A stretch of 64,000 bases of DNA from Pseudomonas sp. G2-4 (GCF_030064125.1 NZ_CP125957.1:6227001-6291000), one strand, 5' to 3'; positions 37,579 to 46,147 are shown, counted from the stretch's first letter. The notes: generated by a model not told the origin, from the letters alone. Translations and numbers: made by a program.

Positions 37579-38973
37579 ATGGCCTCCCGTGCCGCTTTTT
37601 CGCTCGCCCTCGGTGCGATCACTTTGTTGTCCGGCTGTTCGGCCTTTCGCAACTACGACAGTGAGTTGGCCCAGACCAACCAGCAGCTGGCTTCCGGCAA
37701 TGTCGACGCGGCGTTGACCCTGCTGGAAAAGAACAACAGCAGCCAGGACAAGGACCTGCTGTATTTCTTCGAGAAAGGCGAGCTGCTGCGCGCCAAGGGC
37801 GATCTGTCCGGCAGCCAGACGGCCTGGACCAGCGCTGACCAGCGGGTAGGCCAGTGGGAAGACGCCGTCAAGCTCGACACAGCCAAGTACCTGGCGCAGT
37901 TCGGTAGTTTCCTGGTCAACGATAAAGTCCGGCGCTACGAGGGCTACGACTACGAAAAGGTCATGCTGACCACGCAGATGGCCCTGAATCTGCTGGCGGT
38001 GAACGACTTCGACGGTGCGCGGACCCAGATCAAGAAAACCCACGAACGCGAAGCGGTGATTGCCGACCTGCGGGACAAGGAATACCTCAAGCGCGAGGAA
38101 GAGGCCGAGCAGCAAGGGGTCAAGACCGAGTACAAGGACCTCCAGGGCTACCCGGTCGCCAGCCTCGACGCCCCGGAAGTGGTCGGTCTCAAGAACAGTT
38201 ACCAAAGCGCGTTCAGCCATTACCTGGCCGGTTTCGTCTACGAGGCCCTGGGGGAAAAGGACCTGGCCGCGCCGGGCTATCGCAAGGCCGCCGAACTGCG
38301 CCCGAACACCCCGTTGCTGGAACAGGCGCTGCGCAACCTCGACAAGCCTGCCGCCAAGAACGACGACAGCGACATCCTGATCGTCGTCCAGAGCGGCCTG
38401 GCGCCGTCCCGGGATTCGATCCGCATTCCCCTGCCCTTGCCCATCAGCGGCAACCTGGTCATCACGCCACTGTCGTTCCCGCTGATCAAGCCTGACACCT
38501 CCACCGCCACCTTTGCCCAGATCGGCGTCGACGGCCGTCAGCTCGACCTGACCCAGCTCAACAGCACCACCGCCATGTCCCGCCGGGCCCTGCGCGACGA
38601 CATGCCGGGCATCATCCTGCGCACCACCGTACGGGCGATCACCCGTGGTGTGGCCCAAAAGCAGATCAATGAAACCAATCCCCTGGCCGGTCTCGCCGTG
38701 GGGCTTACCTCGGCCGTGCTCGAAGGCGCCGACACCCGGACCTGGCGCACCTTGCCGGACTACACCCAAGTGGTGCGCCTGCGCCTGAAGAAAGGCGAAC
38801 ACCAGGTCACCTTGCCAAGCGCCGTGGGCGGCTCGGTGGTCAAGGTCACTGTCGATCAGCGTTACCAGGTCATCAGCCTGCGGGCGGTGGGCAATCAGGT
38901 GTTCGCCGGTGGCTTGGCCGCCCAGGTGATGCCCAACGCCAACCCGACCGCCATTGCCCTTAAGCAACCTTAA
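37579..38973 (+). CDS. COG3014-family outer-membrane lipoprotein
   Basis: 464 residues. The lipobox is LSGC (signal MASRAAFSLALGAITLLSGC, Cys20), with Ser at +2, so outer-membrane sorting is expected. Residues 25-270 are helical and TPR-like (QQLASGNVDAALTLLEKN, GEKDLAAPGYRKAAELRPNT). The C-terminal 190 residues are beta-rich with LPISGNLVITPLSFPLI. The family is widespread in gammaproteobacteria, usually uncharacterised, and occurs beside ycfL and lpoB homologues, as here. It is first gene of the cassette, 18 bp before ycfL. Confidence 0.85.
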   Translation: MASRAAFSLALGAITLLSGCSAFRNYDSELAQTNQQLASGNVDAALTLLEKNNSSQDKDLLYFFEKGELLRAKGDLSGSQTAWTSADQRVGQWEDAVKLDTAKYLAQFGSFLVNDKVRRYEGYDYEKVMLTTQMALNLLAVNDFDGARTQIKKTHEREAVIADLRDKEYLKREEEAEQQGVKTEYKDLQGYPVASLDAPEVVGLKNSYQSAFSHYLAGFVYEALGEKDLAAPGYRKAAELRPNTPLLEQALRNLDKPAAKNDDSDILIVVQSGLAPSRDSIRIPLPLPISGNLVITPLSFPLIKPDTSTATFAQIGVDGRQLDLTQLNSTTAMSRRALRDDMPGIILRTTVRAITRGVAQKQINETNPLAGLAVGLTSAVLEGADTRTWRTLPDYTQVVRLRLKKGEHQVTLPSAVGGSVVKVTVDQRYQVISLRAVGNQVFAGGLAAQVMPNANPTAIALKQP

Positions 38974-38991
38974 GAACGGAGTCTTGTTCAC

Positions 38992-39363
38992 ATGCGTTTA
39001 AAACTGATTGCCGTCGGCGCCCTGGCCTTGCTGGCCGGTTGCGCCACCCCGCCGCCACCGGAGCCGGGCAGCGCCGCCAGCAAGGTCGTGGCGATGGGCA
39101 AGACGAAAAACATCGTGGTGGGCGCCATGCGCGTCGCCCGGGAAAACGGCTACATGACGGTCAACGTGCAGCTGAGCAACACCAGCTTCAACAACAAGAC
39201 CCTGTATTACCGCTTTGCCTGGCTGGGGCCGGAAGGCTTTCCGATCGCTGAGGAAGAAACCTGGAAAAGCCTGACGCTGTACGGCGAACAAACCAGCTTC
39301 CTGCCGGCCATTGCGCCGACGCCCAAGGCTGTGGACTTCCGTTTGGAAATCAATACGCCTTGA
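38992..39363 (+). CDS. ycfL: YcfL-family lipoprotein
   Basis: 123 residues with lipobox LAGC (signal MRLKLIAVGALALLAGC). After a Pro-rich start (ATPPPPEPGSAA) comes an immunoglobulin-like beta domain (GYMTVNVQLSNTSFNNKTLY, then YRFAWLGPEGFPIAEEETWK). The YcfL family is encoded immediately upstream of lpoB in E. coli, and the same order is kept here across a REPIN. The molecular role is unknown; a partner or chaperone of the LpoB-like protein is a reasonable inference. Confidence 0.85.
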   Translation: MRLKLIAVGALALLAGCATPPPPEPGSAASKVVAMGKTKNIVVGAMRVARENGYMTVNVQLSNTSFNNKTLYYRFAWLGPEGFPIAEEETWKSLTLYGEQTSFLPAIAPTPKAVDFRLEINTP

Positions 39364-39394
39364 GCCTCGTTCCGGTCGGTCAAGCCAACACCGG

Positions 39395-39494
39395 CCCCGT
39401 GGCGAGGGAGCTTGCTCCCGCTCGGTTGCGCAGCGACCGCAAGATTTTGGGGCTGCTTCGCAGCCCAGCGGGAGCAAGCTCCCTCGCCACGGGG
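39395..39494. repeat. REPIN, GTGGCGAGGGAGC type, inside the lipoprotein cassette
   Basis: CCCCGTGGCGAGGGAGC and its inverted copy around the common spacer (TCGGTTGCGCAGCGACCGCA). It occupies half of the 206-bp gap between ycfL and the lpoB-like gene. Confidence 0.9.
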
Positions 39495-39569
39495 ATCGTC
39501 GGCACAAGTTCCTGTACTGACCGGCATTACGCCTTAGCCCCATTTCATTCAGCTTTCGAGAGCATCCCC

Positions 39570-40157
39570 ATGTTTGTACGCATTTCGTCCATCGCCCTCG
39601 CCGCCCTGCTGGTCAGCGGCTGCGCCAACAACTCCCCGGTCCTGGGCAACAAGAACATTAGCTACGGCGACACCAAGGCCGTGGAAACCGTAACCAACGA
39701 GTTCGGCTCCACCGACCTGCAAATGATCGCCGAATCCATGACCCGCTCCCTGGCCCAGTCCGGCGTCTTGCAGGGCCGTCCGGTGGTTCAGGTCTATGAC
39801 GTGAAGAACAAGACCAGCGAATACATCGACACCCGCGAAATCACCACCAGCATCAAGACTCAACTGATGAAGACCGGTGCCGCACGCTTTGCCAGCGACA
39901 ACACCGCCATGGACAGCCAGGTCGAGCAGCTCAAGCTGCAGAACCAGAGCGGCTTGTACAAGAAAAGCACCGTGGCCAAGACCGGCAACATGATCGCTGC
40001 CAAATACCGCATCGAGGGCTCCATCAGCTCGATCGTCAAGCGCAGCAGCGACTACAAGGACGTCTTCTATAAATTCAGCCTGCAGTTGATCGACGTCGAA
40101 AGCGGTCTGGCCGAGTGGATGGACGAGAAAGAAATCCGCAAGACCACGGAGCGTTAA
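39570..40157 (+). CDS. lpoB: LpoB-like lipoprotein (PBP activator family)
   Basis: 195 residues from ATG 39570, with lipobox VSGC (Cys19). The LpoB-type domain starts almost at once (SYGDTKAVETVTNEFGSTDL) and continues QMIAESMTRSLAQSGVLQGR, GNMIAAKYRIEGSISSIVKR and FYKFSLQLIDVESGLAEWMD. E. coli LpoB reaches PBP1B through the sacculus with a long disordered linker after the lipid. That linker is missing here, so activation of a class A PBP by the same mechanism is doubtful. Pseudomonas is known to use the unrelated LpoP. The YcfL neighbour supports the family call. Confidence 0.82.
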   Translation: MFVRISSIALAALLVSGCANNSPVLGNKNISYGDTKAVETVTNEFGSTDLQMIAESMTRSLAQSGVLQGRPVVQVYDVKNKTSEYIDTREITTSIKTQLMKTGAARFASDNTAMDSQVEQLKLQNQSGLYKKSTVAKTGNMIAAKYRIEGSISSIVKRSSDYKDVFYKFSLQLIDVESGLAEWMDEKEIRKTTER

Positions 40158-40160
40158 GCC

Positions 40161-40904
40161 ATGCGCACATGGATCGGCATCATGGCCCTGGCCTGCGCGT
40201 TTGGTGCGCAGGCGGCCCCAAAAGTCGCGGTCACTGACCTCGCGTACCAGGAGCGGGTGGAAGAGTACATCCACACCGTTTCCGCCCAGAGTAACTTCCA
40301 TGCGAATGGCTACAGCGCCAGCGCGTCGTCGAGCTACGACGAAATGGAAGCCACCAGCAGCTATATCGAGCAAGGTGAACTGCGCAAGTTCACCGGTGAC
40401 ATCAAGGGCGAGATCCTGCGCAGCGGGATGTTCCAGCTGGTGCAGGGAACACCGCATACCGCGTCGTCCACCGGCGACGTCTATGACGTCATCAAGCGCA
40501 TCAAGGGCGGGCAGTTCAAAGGTGCCGATTACGTGCTGTTCGGCACCGTTTCCGACATCGACTTCACCCGCGACATCAACGAACTGGCCAACACCAACAG
40601 CTACTCGGCAGTGCTCGCGCTGACGCTGGTGGCGGACTTCAGCCTGATCAACACCAAGACCTTCGAAATCACCTCGGCCTTCACCGCCATGGGTGAAGGC
40701 CAGGACACCAAGCTGTTGAACCACCGGGATGTCCGCATCAGCCTCAACCGTCCGCGGGTGGTGCGCGATGTGTCCAAGGCCCTGGGTGAGGACGTGGCCC
40801 GGCAAATGAGCGAACAACTCGGTGGCCCGCGTTACGAACAGCCTGGCGAGCCGGTGCCGCGCAACAATCTGCCACGGGATACCGCGCCGGTGATCTTGCG
40901 CTGA
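40161..40904 (+). CDS. Periplasmic CsgG/LpoB-like protein
   Basis: 247 residues with a cleavable signal peptide (MRTWIGIMALACAFGAQA) and no usable lipobox. The start of the mature part (APKVAVTDLAYQERVEEY) and the core KGADYVLFGTVSDIDFTRDI look like the CsgG/LpoB alpha-beta fold. An internal Ser/Ala-rich loop (NGYSASASSSYDEMEATSSY) and the helix VRDVSKALGEDVARQMSEQL are distinctive. The C-terminus is Pro-rich. It begins 3 bp after the LpoB-like gene and is probably its functional partner. The exact family is not certain. Confidence 0.75.
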   Translation: MRTWIGIMALACAFGAQAAPKVAVTDLAYQERVEEYIHTVSAQSNFHANGYSASASSSYDEMEATSSYIEQGELRKFTGDIKGEILRSGMFQLVQGTPHTASSTGDVYDVIKRIKGGQFKGADYVLFGTVSDIDFTRDINELANTNSYSAVLALTLVADFSLINTKTFEITSAFTAMGEGQDTKLLNHRDVRISLNRPRVVRDVSKALGEDVARQMSEQLGGPRYEQPGEPVPRNNLPRDTAPVILR

Positions 40905-40928
40905 GTCGCACCGCTGGATAGATGCTTT

Positions 40929-41022
40929 TGTGGCGAGGGAGCTTGCTCCCGCTCGGTTGCGCAGCGATCGCAAGATTTTGGGGCTGCTTCGCAGCCCAGC
41001 GGGAGCAAGCTCCCTCGCCACA
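40929..41022. repeat. REPIN, GTGGCGAGGGAGC type
   Basis: The same structure as the copy at 39395, with a nearly identical spacer. It sits between the convergent CsgG-like and LysE-type genes. Confidence 0.9.
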
Positions 41023-41040
41023 GGGTAGTGTGAAAGTCGG

Positions 41041-41673
41041 TTACACCGCAGCCTTGCGAATCGTCGCCAGAAAACCCGCCGCCCCAATGAACAAACCAGC
41101 AAACGTGCGATTCATCCGCCGCTGCTGCTTCGGTGTGCGCAACAGGCGCAGGACTTTGGCGGCCAGCCCGGTGTACCCGGCCATGACGATGAGGTCGACG
41201 CAGATCATGGTCACGCCCAGGATCAGGTACTGCTTGACCAAGGGTGCATGGGGGTCGATGAACTGCGGCAGCACCGCCAGCATGAACACCAGCGCCTTGG
41301 GGTTGCTGATGTTGACCAGAAAGCCGCGAAACACCAGTGCCAAAGGGTTGCCGATAGGCCGCACGACGGACTCATCACTGATATCGCCGGGGATGGCTCG
41401 CCACTGTTTGATACCCAGGTAAACCAGATAGGCCACACCGAACCATTTGATCGCGTAGAACGCGGTGGCTGATGCGGTGAGGATCGCGCCAACACCGGCG
41501 GCGACGATCACGATTTGCAACGCCAGGCCCAGCTGCAGGCCCAGGGCATTCCAATAACCGCGCCAAAAACCGTAGCGCAAGCCACTGGACATCGATGCAA
41601 TGGCACCGGCGCCTGGGGAAAGACTGATCACCCAACAGGCGGCGAAAAACGCCAGCCATGTTTCCAGCACCAT
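41041..41673 (-). CDS. LysE/RhtB family amino-acid exporter
   Basis: 210 residues from the ATG at 41671-41673; the open frame continues upstream to 41814 but has no homology. Six helices are predicted. The family motif is WVISLSPGAGAIASMSSGLR near the N-terminus, followed by FLVNISNPKALVFMLAVLPQ in the fourth segment. RhtB-type proteins export homoserine, threonine or related compounds. Substrate is not predictable. It runs in the same direction as the MscS/YheS pair, about 100 bp after the MscS-family stop. Confidence 0.9.
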   Translation of the reverse strand: MVLETWLAFFAACWVISLSPGAGAIASMSSGLRYGFWRGYWNALGLQLGLALQIVIVAAGVGAILTASATAFYAIKWFGVAYLVYLGIKQWRAIPGDISDESVVRPIGNPLALVFRGFLVNISNPKALVFMLAVLPQFIDPHAPLVKQYLILGVTMICVDLIVMAGYTGLAAKVLRLLRTPKQQRRMNRTFAGLFIGAAGFLATIRKAAV

Positions 41674-41773
41674 TGCACACCTCGGCTCAGATTCGTCGAA
41701 AACGACTAAGCTAATGCGCCGCCAGACGCTTGACCACCGCTTTTTGCAAAGACAGCCGATCCACCAGGCCAGA

Positions 41774-42355
41774 TTACTCGACGAAACCGCCGACCGGGAA
41801 CGCCTCGCTGCCACGCCAGCGCCGAACCGAACGCTGGAAGAACAGGCTGTTGGGCACTTGCACCATGGCGCTACCGGTGCCGAGTTCCTCGGGTTCGATC
41901 AGCGTGGTGTACAGCAGGTTGATCGCCACGACGCGCCCCTTGATGCCGGGTTTGTCGGTGGTGTCCACCAGCTCGACCACATCGCCCAGGCGAAACGGTC
42001 CGACGGTGTAGATCAACACGGCGCACAGCAGGTTCGACAGCACACTCCAGATGGCGAAGAACGCCACTGCGGCCACCGCGACGAAACCCGACAACGCAGT
42101 CCACAGCACCGTGGCCGAGACGCCCAAGCGTTCGAGCACCACCAGCACGGCGCTGCCCATGATCAACCAGCGCAGCACGCCTCGCAGGATGATCACCAGT
42201 TGCGGCGGAAACGGGTAACGCTCACCCAGGCCTGTAAGCGTCCGCGCCACGACACGCTGCGCGACATAACCGGCCAACAGGATCAGCAGGACTTGCACAC
42301 CAAGCCAGATCGGCTCGATCCACATGACAGGGATAGGCAACGCCAACGCTTCCAT
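41774..42355 (-). CDS. Small MscS-family mechanosensitive channel
   Basis: 193 residues from the ATG at 42353-42355. Three to four N-terminal helices precede the MscS beta domain with GPFRLGDVVELVDTTDKPGI and QVPNSLFFQRSVRRWRG. The pore helix (VAVAAVAFFAIWSVLSNLLC) is more hydrophobic than in E. coli MscS. The cytoplasmic vestibule is truncated compared with MscS (286 residues), so it belongs to the short YnaI-like or MscS-like group. The ATG shares its A with the yheS stop (TGATG), giving tight coupling to the ABC-F gene. Confidence 0.82.
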   Translation of the reverse strand: MEALALPIPVMWIEPIWLGVQVLLILLAGYVAQRVVARTLTGLGERYPFPPQLVIILRGVLRWLIMGSAVLVVLERLGVSATVLWTALSGFVAVAAVAFFAIWSVLSNLLCAVLIYTVGPFRLGDVVELVDTTDKPGIKGRVVAINLLYTTLIEPEELGTGSAMVQVPNSLFFQRSVRRWRGSEAFPVGGFVE

Positions 42356-44265
42356 CAGGACAAAGCCTCCAGCTCCGCTTGCAAGTTTTCCAGCAGCTCC
42401 AAGGCCTCCATCCACGCCTCCTCAAGCTCCGCTTCCCGAACCTTCAGCCTGGCCTGTTCGGCCAGCAGATCACGCAGCTCATCCTTGCGCGCCGCTTCGT
42501 AGACACTGCTGTCGCCGAGGCTGGTTTCGATTTTCTGCAGCTTTTCATGGAGCTTGCCCAGTTCGACTTCAAGCTTATCGGCTTCGCGCTTGTGGGGTGC
42601 CAACTGCTGGCGCAGGGCCGCTGCGGCCTGGCGCTGGGCCTTCTTGTCGGTCTTGTCCGGGTTGACGGGCGTGGTGCTGACCGGGGCGTTGCGCTGACGG
42701 TACTCCACCAGCCAGCGCGCGTAGTCTTCCAGATCGCCGTCGAACTCTTCGACCTTGCCGTCGGCCACCAGGAAGAAATTATCCGTGGTGCTCTTGAGCA
42801 AATGCCGATCGTGGGACACCACCAGCACGGCCCCGCTGAACTCCTGCAAGGCCATGGTCAGGGCCAGGCGCATTTCCAGATCGAGGTGGTTGGTCGGTTC
42901 GTCGAGCAGCAACAGGTTCGGCCGGCCCCAGGCGATCAACGCCAGCGCCAGGCGCGCCTTTTCGCCGCCGGAAAAATTCAGCACCGGCTCGTCAATGCGC
43001 GCGCCACGGAAGTCGAAACCACCGAGAAAATCCCGCAGGACCTGCTCGCGCTCGGTCGGCGCCAGACGCTGCAAATGCAGGAGCGGGCTGGCCTTGGAGT
43101 CCAGGGAATCGAGTTGATGCTGGGCGAAGTAGCCAACCACGGTGTTCTCGCCACGGGTCAGGCGCCCGGCCAAAGGTTCGAGTTCACCGGAAAGGTTTTT
43201 GATCAGGGTCGACTTGCCGGCACCGTTGGGGCCCAGCAGACCAATCCGCGCGCCAGGGGTCAGTTGCAGCTTGACCTTCTCCAGCACGGTCTTGTCGCCA
43301 TAGCCCAGGCGCGCGTCGGACAGGTCGATCAGCGGGCTGGAAATCTTGGTCGATTCACGGAAGACAAAATCAAACGGCGAATCGACGTGGGCTGCGGACA
43401 GCTCCTCCATCCGCTCCAGCGCCTTGATCCGGCTCTGGGCCTGGCGGGCCTTGGTGGCCTGGGCCTTGAAGCGGGCGATGTAGCTTTCCATGTGCGCCCG
43501 CTGCGCCTGCTGCTTCTCGTACGCCTGCTGTTGCTGGGCCAGGCGTTCGGCACGGGCTCGTTCGAACGCGCTGTAGCCGCCACGGTACAAGGTGAGCTTG
43601 CGCTGGTCGACATGGGCCACGTGATCGACCACGGCGTCGAGAAAATCACGGTCATGGGAAATCAACAGCAGCGTGCCGGCGTAGTTCTTGAGCCAGTCTT
43701 CGAGCCAGATAATGGCGTCGAGGTCCAAGTGGTTGGTGGGCTCATCGAGCAGCAGCAAGTCCGAGGGGCACATCAAGGCCTGCGCCAGGTTCAGGCGCAT
43801 CCGCCAGCCGCCGGAGAAATCCCCGACCTGACGGTCCATCTGCTCGTTGGTAAACCCCAGGCCGGCCAGCAATTTGCGCGCGCGGGCATCGGCGGTGTAA
43901 CCGTCGGCGCTGTCGAGCTCCGAATGCAGACGGGCCTGGGCGGCGCCGTCATGGGCCGCCTCCGCCGCCGCCAGGTCGCGTTGAACCTGGCGCAGGCGCA
44001 GGTCGCCGTCGAGCACGTAGTCCACTGCCAGGCGCTCGAGGGTGTCGACCTCCTGACGCATGTGGGCGATACGCCAATCGGCCGGCAGCAAGCAATCGCC
44101 CGAGTCCGGGTGCAGCTCCCCCCTCAGCAAGGCGAACAGGCTCGATTTGCCGGCACCGTTGGCACCGATGAGGCCGGCTTTGTGGCCGGCGTGCAGGGTC
44201 AGCTCGGCGTCTTCTAGCAGACGTTGCGGGCCACGCTGTAAAGTCAGGTTCTGAAGTCGGATCAT
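42355..44265 (-). CDS. yheS: ABC-F ATPase, YheS type
   Basis: 636-residue soluble ABC-F protein that probably acts on ribosomes. There are two ATPase domains with Walker A GANGAGKSS and GPNGAGKST, signatures FSGGWRMRLNLAQALM and FSGGEKARLALALI, and Walker B LLLLDEPTNHLDL in both. An interdomain P-site linker (QQQAYEKQQAQRAHMESYIA) and a C-terminal coiled coil (residues 540-636) are present. It matches E. coli YheS along its length. YheS-type factors have been reported to help ribosomes stalled on particular nascent chains. It is translationally coupled to a channel gene. Confidence 0.92.
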   Translation of the reverse strand: MIRLQNLTLQRGPQRLLEDAELTLHAGHKAGLIGANGAGKSSLFALLRGELHPDSGDCLLPADWRIAHMRQEVDTLERLAVDYVLDGDLRLRQVQRDLAAAEAAHDGAAQARLHSELDSADGYTADARARKLLAGLGFTNEQMDRQVGDFSGGWRMRLNLAQALMCPSDLLLLDEPTNHLDLDAIIWLEDWLKNYAGTLLLISHDRDFLDAVVDHVAHVDQRKLTLYRGGYSAFERARAERLAQQQQAYEKQQAQRAHMESYIARFKAQATKARQAQSRIKALERMEELSAAHVDSPFDFVFRESTKISSPLIDLSDARLGYGDKTVLEKVKLQLTPGARIGLLGPNGAGKSTLIKNLSGELEPLAGRLTRGENTVVGYFAQHQLDSLDSKASPLLHLQRLAPTEREQVLRDFLGGFDFRGARIDEPVLNFSGGEKARLALALIAWGRPNLLLLDEPTNHLDLEMRLALTMALQEFSGAVLVVSHDRHLLKSTTDNFFLVADGKVEEFDGDLEDYARWLVEYRQRNAPVSTTPVNPDKTDKKAQRQAAAALRQQLAPHKREADKLEVELGKLHEKLQKIETSLGDSSVYEAARKDELRDLLAEQARLKVREAELEEAWMEALELLENLQAELEALS

Positions 44266-44315
44266 AATGGCGGCGGAGTCTACCAGCTTCGCTCACAACT
44301 GGCGCGAGTAGCACG

Positions 44316-44777
44316 ATGTCCCCTGACCTGTGGAGCTTTTCCCTCGACCTCTACGCCAAGCCTGGCGTAGAGCCGGCCTGCCTGGCGCTACAGAACGCCG
44401 GCGCCAATGTGTGCCTGCTGCTTTGTGGGCTTTGGCTGGAGCGGCGCGGCGTGACCTGCAATGAACAAAGGCTGCAACAGCTTCGGCAATTGGCCGAGCC
44501 TTGGGACGTCGAGGTGGTAAGGCCCTTGCGCGTGCTTCGCAACCAATGGAAAGCCAGTGCCCTGCAAGACACAGCACTCGATAGCCTGCGCGAACAGGTC
44601 AAGCGACTGGAGCTGGAGGCCGAGCGGCGATTGCTGGAGCGATTGCAGGCGGCGGCCGAGGATTGGCCTGAGGAACATCAGAACGATTCAGCGCAATGGC
44701 TGCAAGAGCTGGTGGCGAGTGCCCCAGCGAACCGCGACGCGCTGCATCAGCTGCGCGTCGCGGTGTCCGGCACTTAG
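44316..44777 (+). CDS. TIGR02444 family protein
   Basis: 153 residues, divergent from yheS with 50 bp between the starts. N-terminal helical domain LWSFSLDLYAKPGVEPACLA and CLLLCGLWLERRGVTCNEQR, then a coiled-coil-like C-terminal part. It matches the TIGR02444 family, which in Pseudomonas lies between the ABC-F gene and algP. No function is known. Its stop overlaps the end of algP by 4 bp on the other strand. Confidence 0.88.
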   Translation: MSPDLWSFSLDLYAKPGVEPACLALQNAGANVCLLLCGLWLERRGVTCNEQRLQQLRQLAEPWDVEVVRPLRVLRNQWKASALQDTALDSLREQVKRLELEAERRLLERLQAAAEDWPEEHQNDSAQWLQELVASAPANRDALHQLRVAVSGT

Positions 44778-45955
44778 GAAGCGCTGGTTGGGTTGCTGGT
44801 GCTCGGCGCTACGGTGGCGGATGGGCTGACTGCCGGGGCCGGAGTGCTGGCGGTTGGAGCAGGCGTTGCGGTCGAAGCCGGGGTCGATGTCGCAGGCTTG
44901 GCTGCTGGCGCCGTCGAGGCTTTTGCGGTGACTGGCTTTTTCACGGCAGGTTTCGCCGCTGGCTTGGCGGCAGGTTTAGCAGCAGCTGGCTTCGCGGCCG
45001 CTGGCTTGACCGCAGGTTTTGCAGCGGCTGGTTTAGCGGCAGCTGGCTTGGCCGCAGGTTTTGCCGCTGCGGGTTTAGCCGCCACCTTGGCAGGTGCTTT
45101 GGCAGCGACTGGCTTGGCAGCCGATTTCACAGCAGGTTTGGCCGCAGCAGTTTTTGTTGCCGCAGGCTTGGCAGCTGGTTTCGCAGCGGCTGGTTTGGTC
45201 GCAGGTTTTGCGGCCGCTTTAGCAGCAGGTTTGGCAGCGGCGGTTTTCGCTGCTGCGGGTTTGATGGCTGCGGTTTTCGCCGCTGGTTTAGCCGCAGGTT
45301 TAGCGACAGCTTTTGCAACAGGCTTGGCAGCGGCCGTTTTTGCAGCTGGCTTGGCAGCGGGTTTGGCGGCCGCTTTGACAGCTGGTTTTTTTGCCGCTGG
45401 TTTTGCAGCACTGGCAGCGACCGATTTGGCAGCCGGCTTGCTTGCTGCCTTGACCGGTGCTTTCGCGACTGGCTTGGCAGCCACTTTAGCGGGTGCTTTT
45501 GCCGCGACAGGTTTAGCCGCCGGCTTCTTGGCCGATACAGCAGCAGGCTTGGCAGCACGAAGCGACAGCGCCTTGCCCGCAGCCTCTTGCACGCGACCAA
45601 CGCCCTGGGCCAGCTTCAGGCTTTCCTGGGCATCACGCTTGAGTTGCAGAATGTAGGTGCGGGTTTCGGACTGACGATCCTTCAAGGCATCGAGCAGGTC
45701 TTCGAGTTCTTTCACAACGTCCTTGGCCTTGGCTTGTGCCTTGGCCTTGCCAGCGGTGGCTGCGTCTTGCAATTTGGTGCGCGACTTGTGCAGTTTTTCC
45801 TGGGCTTTACCGCGTTGTTTTTCCAATTTGGCGAGCAGTTTTTCAGCATCAGCCAGGGCTTGGGAGCAGGCGTTTTCCAGATGCTCGAGCAAGCTGCCCG
45901 AAAGTTGTTGGAGCAGGTGCAACGGAGTGTTTACTGGCTTCTTGGTGGCCGACAT
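44774..45955 (-). CDS. algP: AlgP, histone H1-like alginate regulatory protein
   Basis: 393 residues. The first 125 are a charged helical/coiled region (LADAEKLLAKLEKQRGKAQE). From about residue 126 to 345 the sequence is built of KPAA/AKPA repeats (KPAAKPAAKTAAAKPVAKAV style), rich in Lys, Ala and Pro. It closes with a Thr/Pro/Ala/Ser tail (ASTPAPAVSPSATVAPSTSN). It resembles the C-terminal tail of histone H1 and of P. aeruginosa AlgP (AlgR3), which binds DNA and influences algD. The DNA repeats keep several frames open on both strands, so antisense ORFs here are artefacts. Confidence 0.93.
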   Translation of the reverse strand: MSATKKPVNTPLHLLQQLSGSLLEHLENACSQALADAEKLLAKLEKQRGKAQEKLHKSRTKLQDAATAGKAKAQAKAKDVVKELEDLLDALKDRQSETRTYILQLKRDAQESLKLAQGVGRVQEAAGKALSLRAAKPAAVSAKKPAAKPVAAKAPAKVAAKPVAKAPVKAASKPAAKSVAASAAKPAAKKPAVKAAAKPAAKPAAKTAAAKPVAKAVAKPAAKPAAKTAAIKPAAAKTAAAKPAAKAAAKPATKPAAAKPAAKPAATKTAAAKPAVKSAAKPVAAKAPAKVAAKPAAAKPAAKPAAAKPAAAKPAVKPAAAKPAAAKPAAKPAAKPAVKKPVTAKASTAPAAKPATSTPASTATPAPTASTPAPAVSPSATVAPSTSNPTSAS

Positions 45956-46147
45956 GGTTTACCTCCTGACTGACGTGAGTGCGGCTCATACTAGACCTCT
46001 GCTGCAACCGCCGCTAGGGCATGTTGACAGTACACAAGACGTTGCGTTGCAAGGGACGAAAAAACTTCTGCACCTGCACCTGGGGCAATCCACCTCTACA
46101 GATATCGGCACTGGCATAATTCCTCGATTCGAGGCCGGAGAGCACAC

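Noticed and set aside
37486..38991. 501-codon minus-strand frame opposite the COG3014 gene
   Set aside because: The plus-strand gene has a lipobox, promoter and conserved neighbours; the antisense frame has none.
39549..41102. 517-codon minus-strand frame spanning a REPIN, the CsgG-like gene and the LpoB-like gene
   Set aside because: It runs through an intergenic repeat and opposite two signal-peptide-bearing genes; no domain recognised.
42379..44217. 612-codon open frame opposite the ABC-F gene
   Set aside because: The minus-strand product has two complete ATPase domains; the antisense product is compositionally odd (Gln/Arg/Gly-rich) and unrecognisable.
44696..45973. Plus-strand 425- and 287-codon frames across algP
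   Set aside because: They are translations of the KPAA-coding repeat in the wrong strand, giving monotonous Gly/Arg/Phe/Ser or Ala/Gly sequences.
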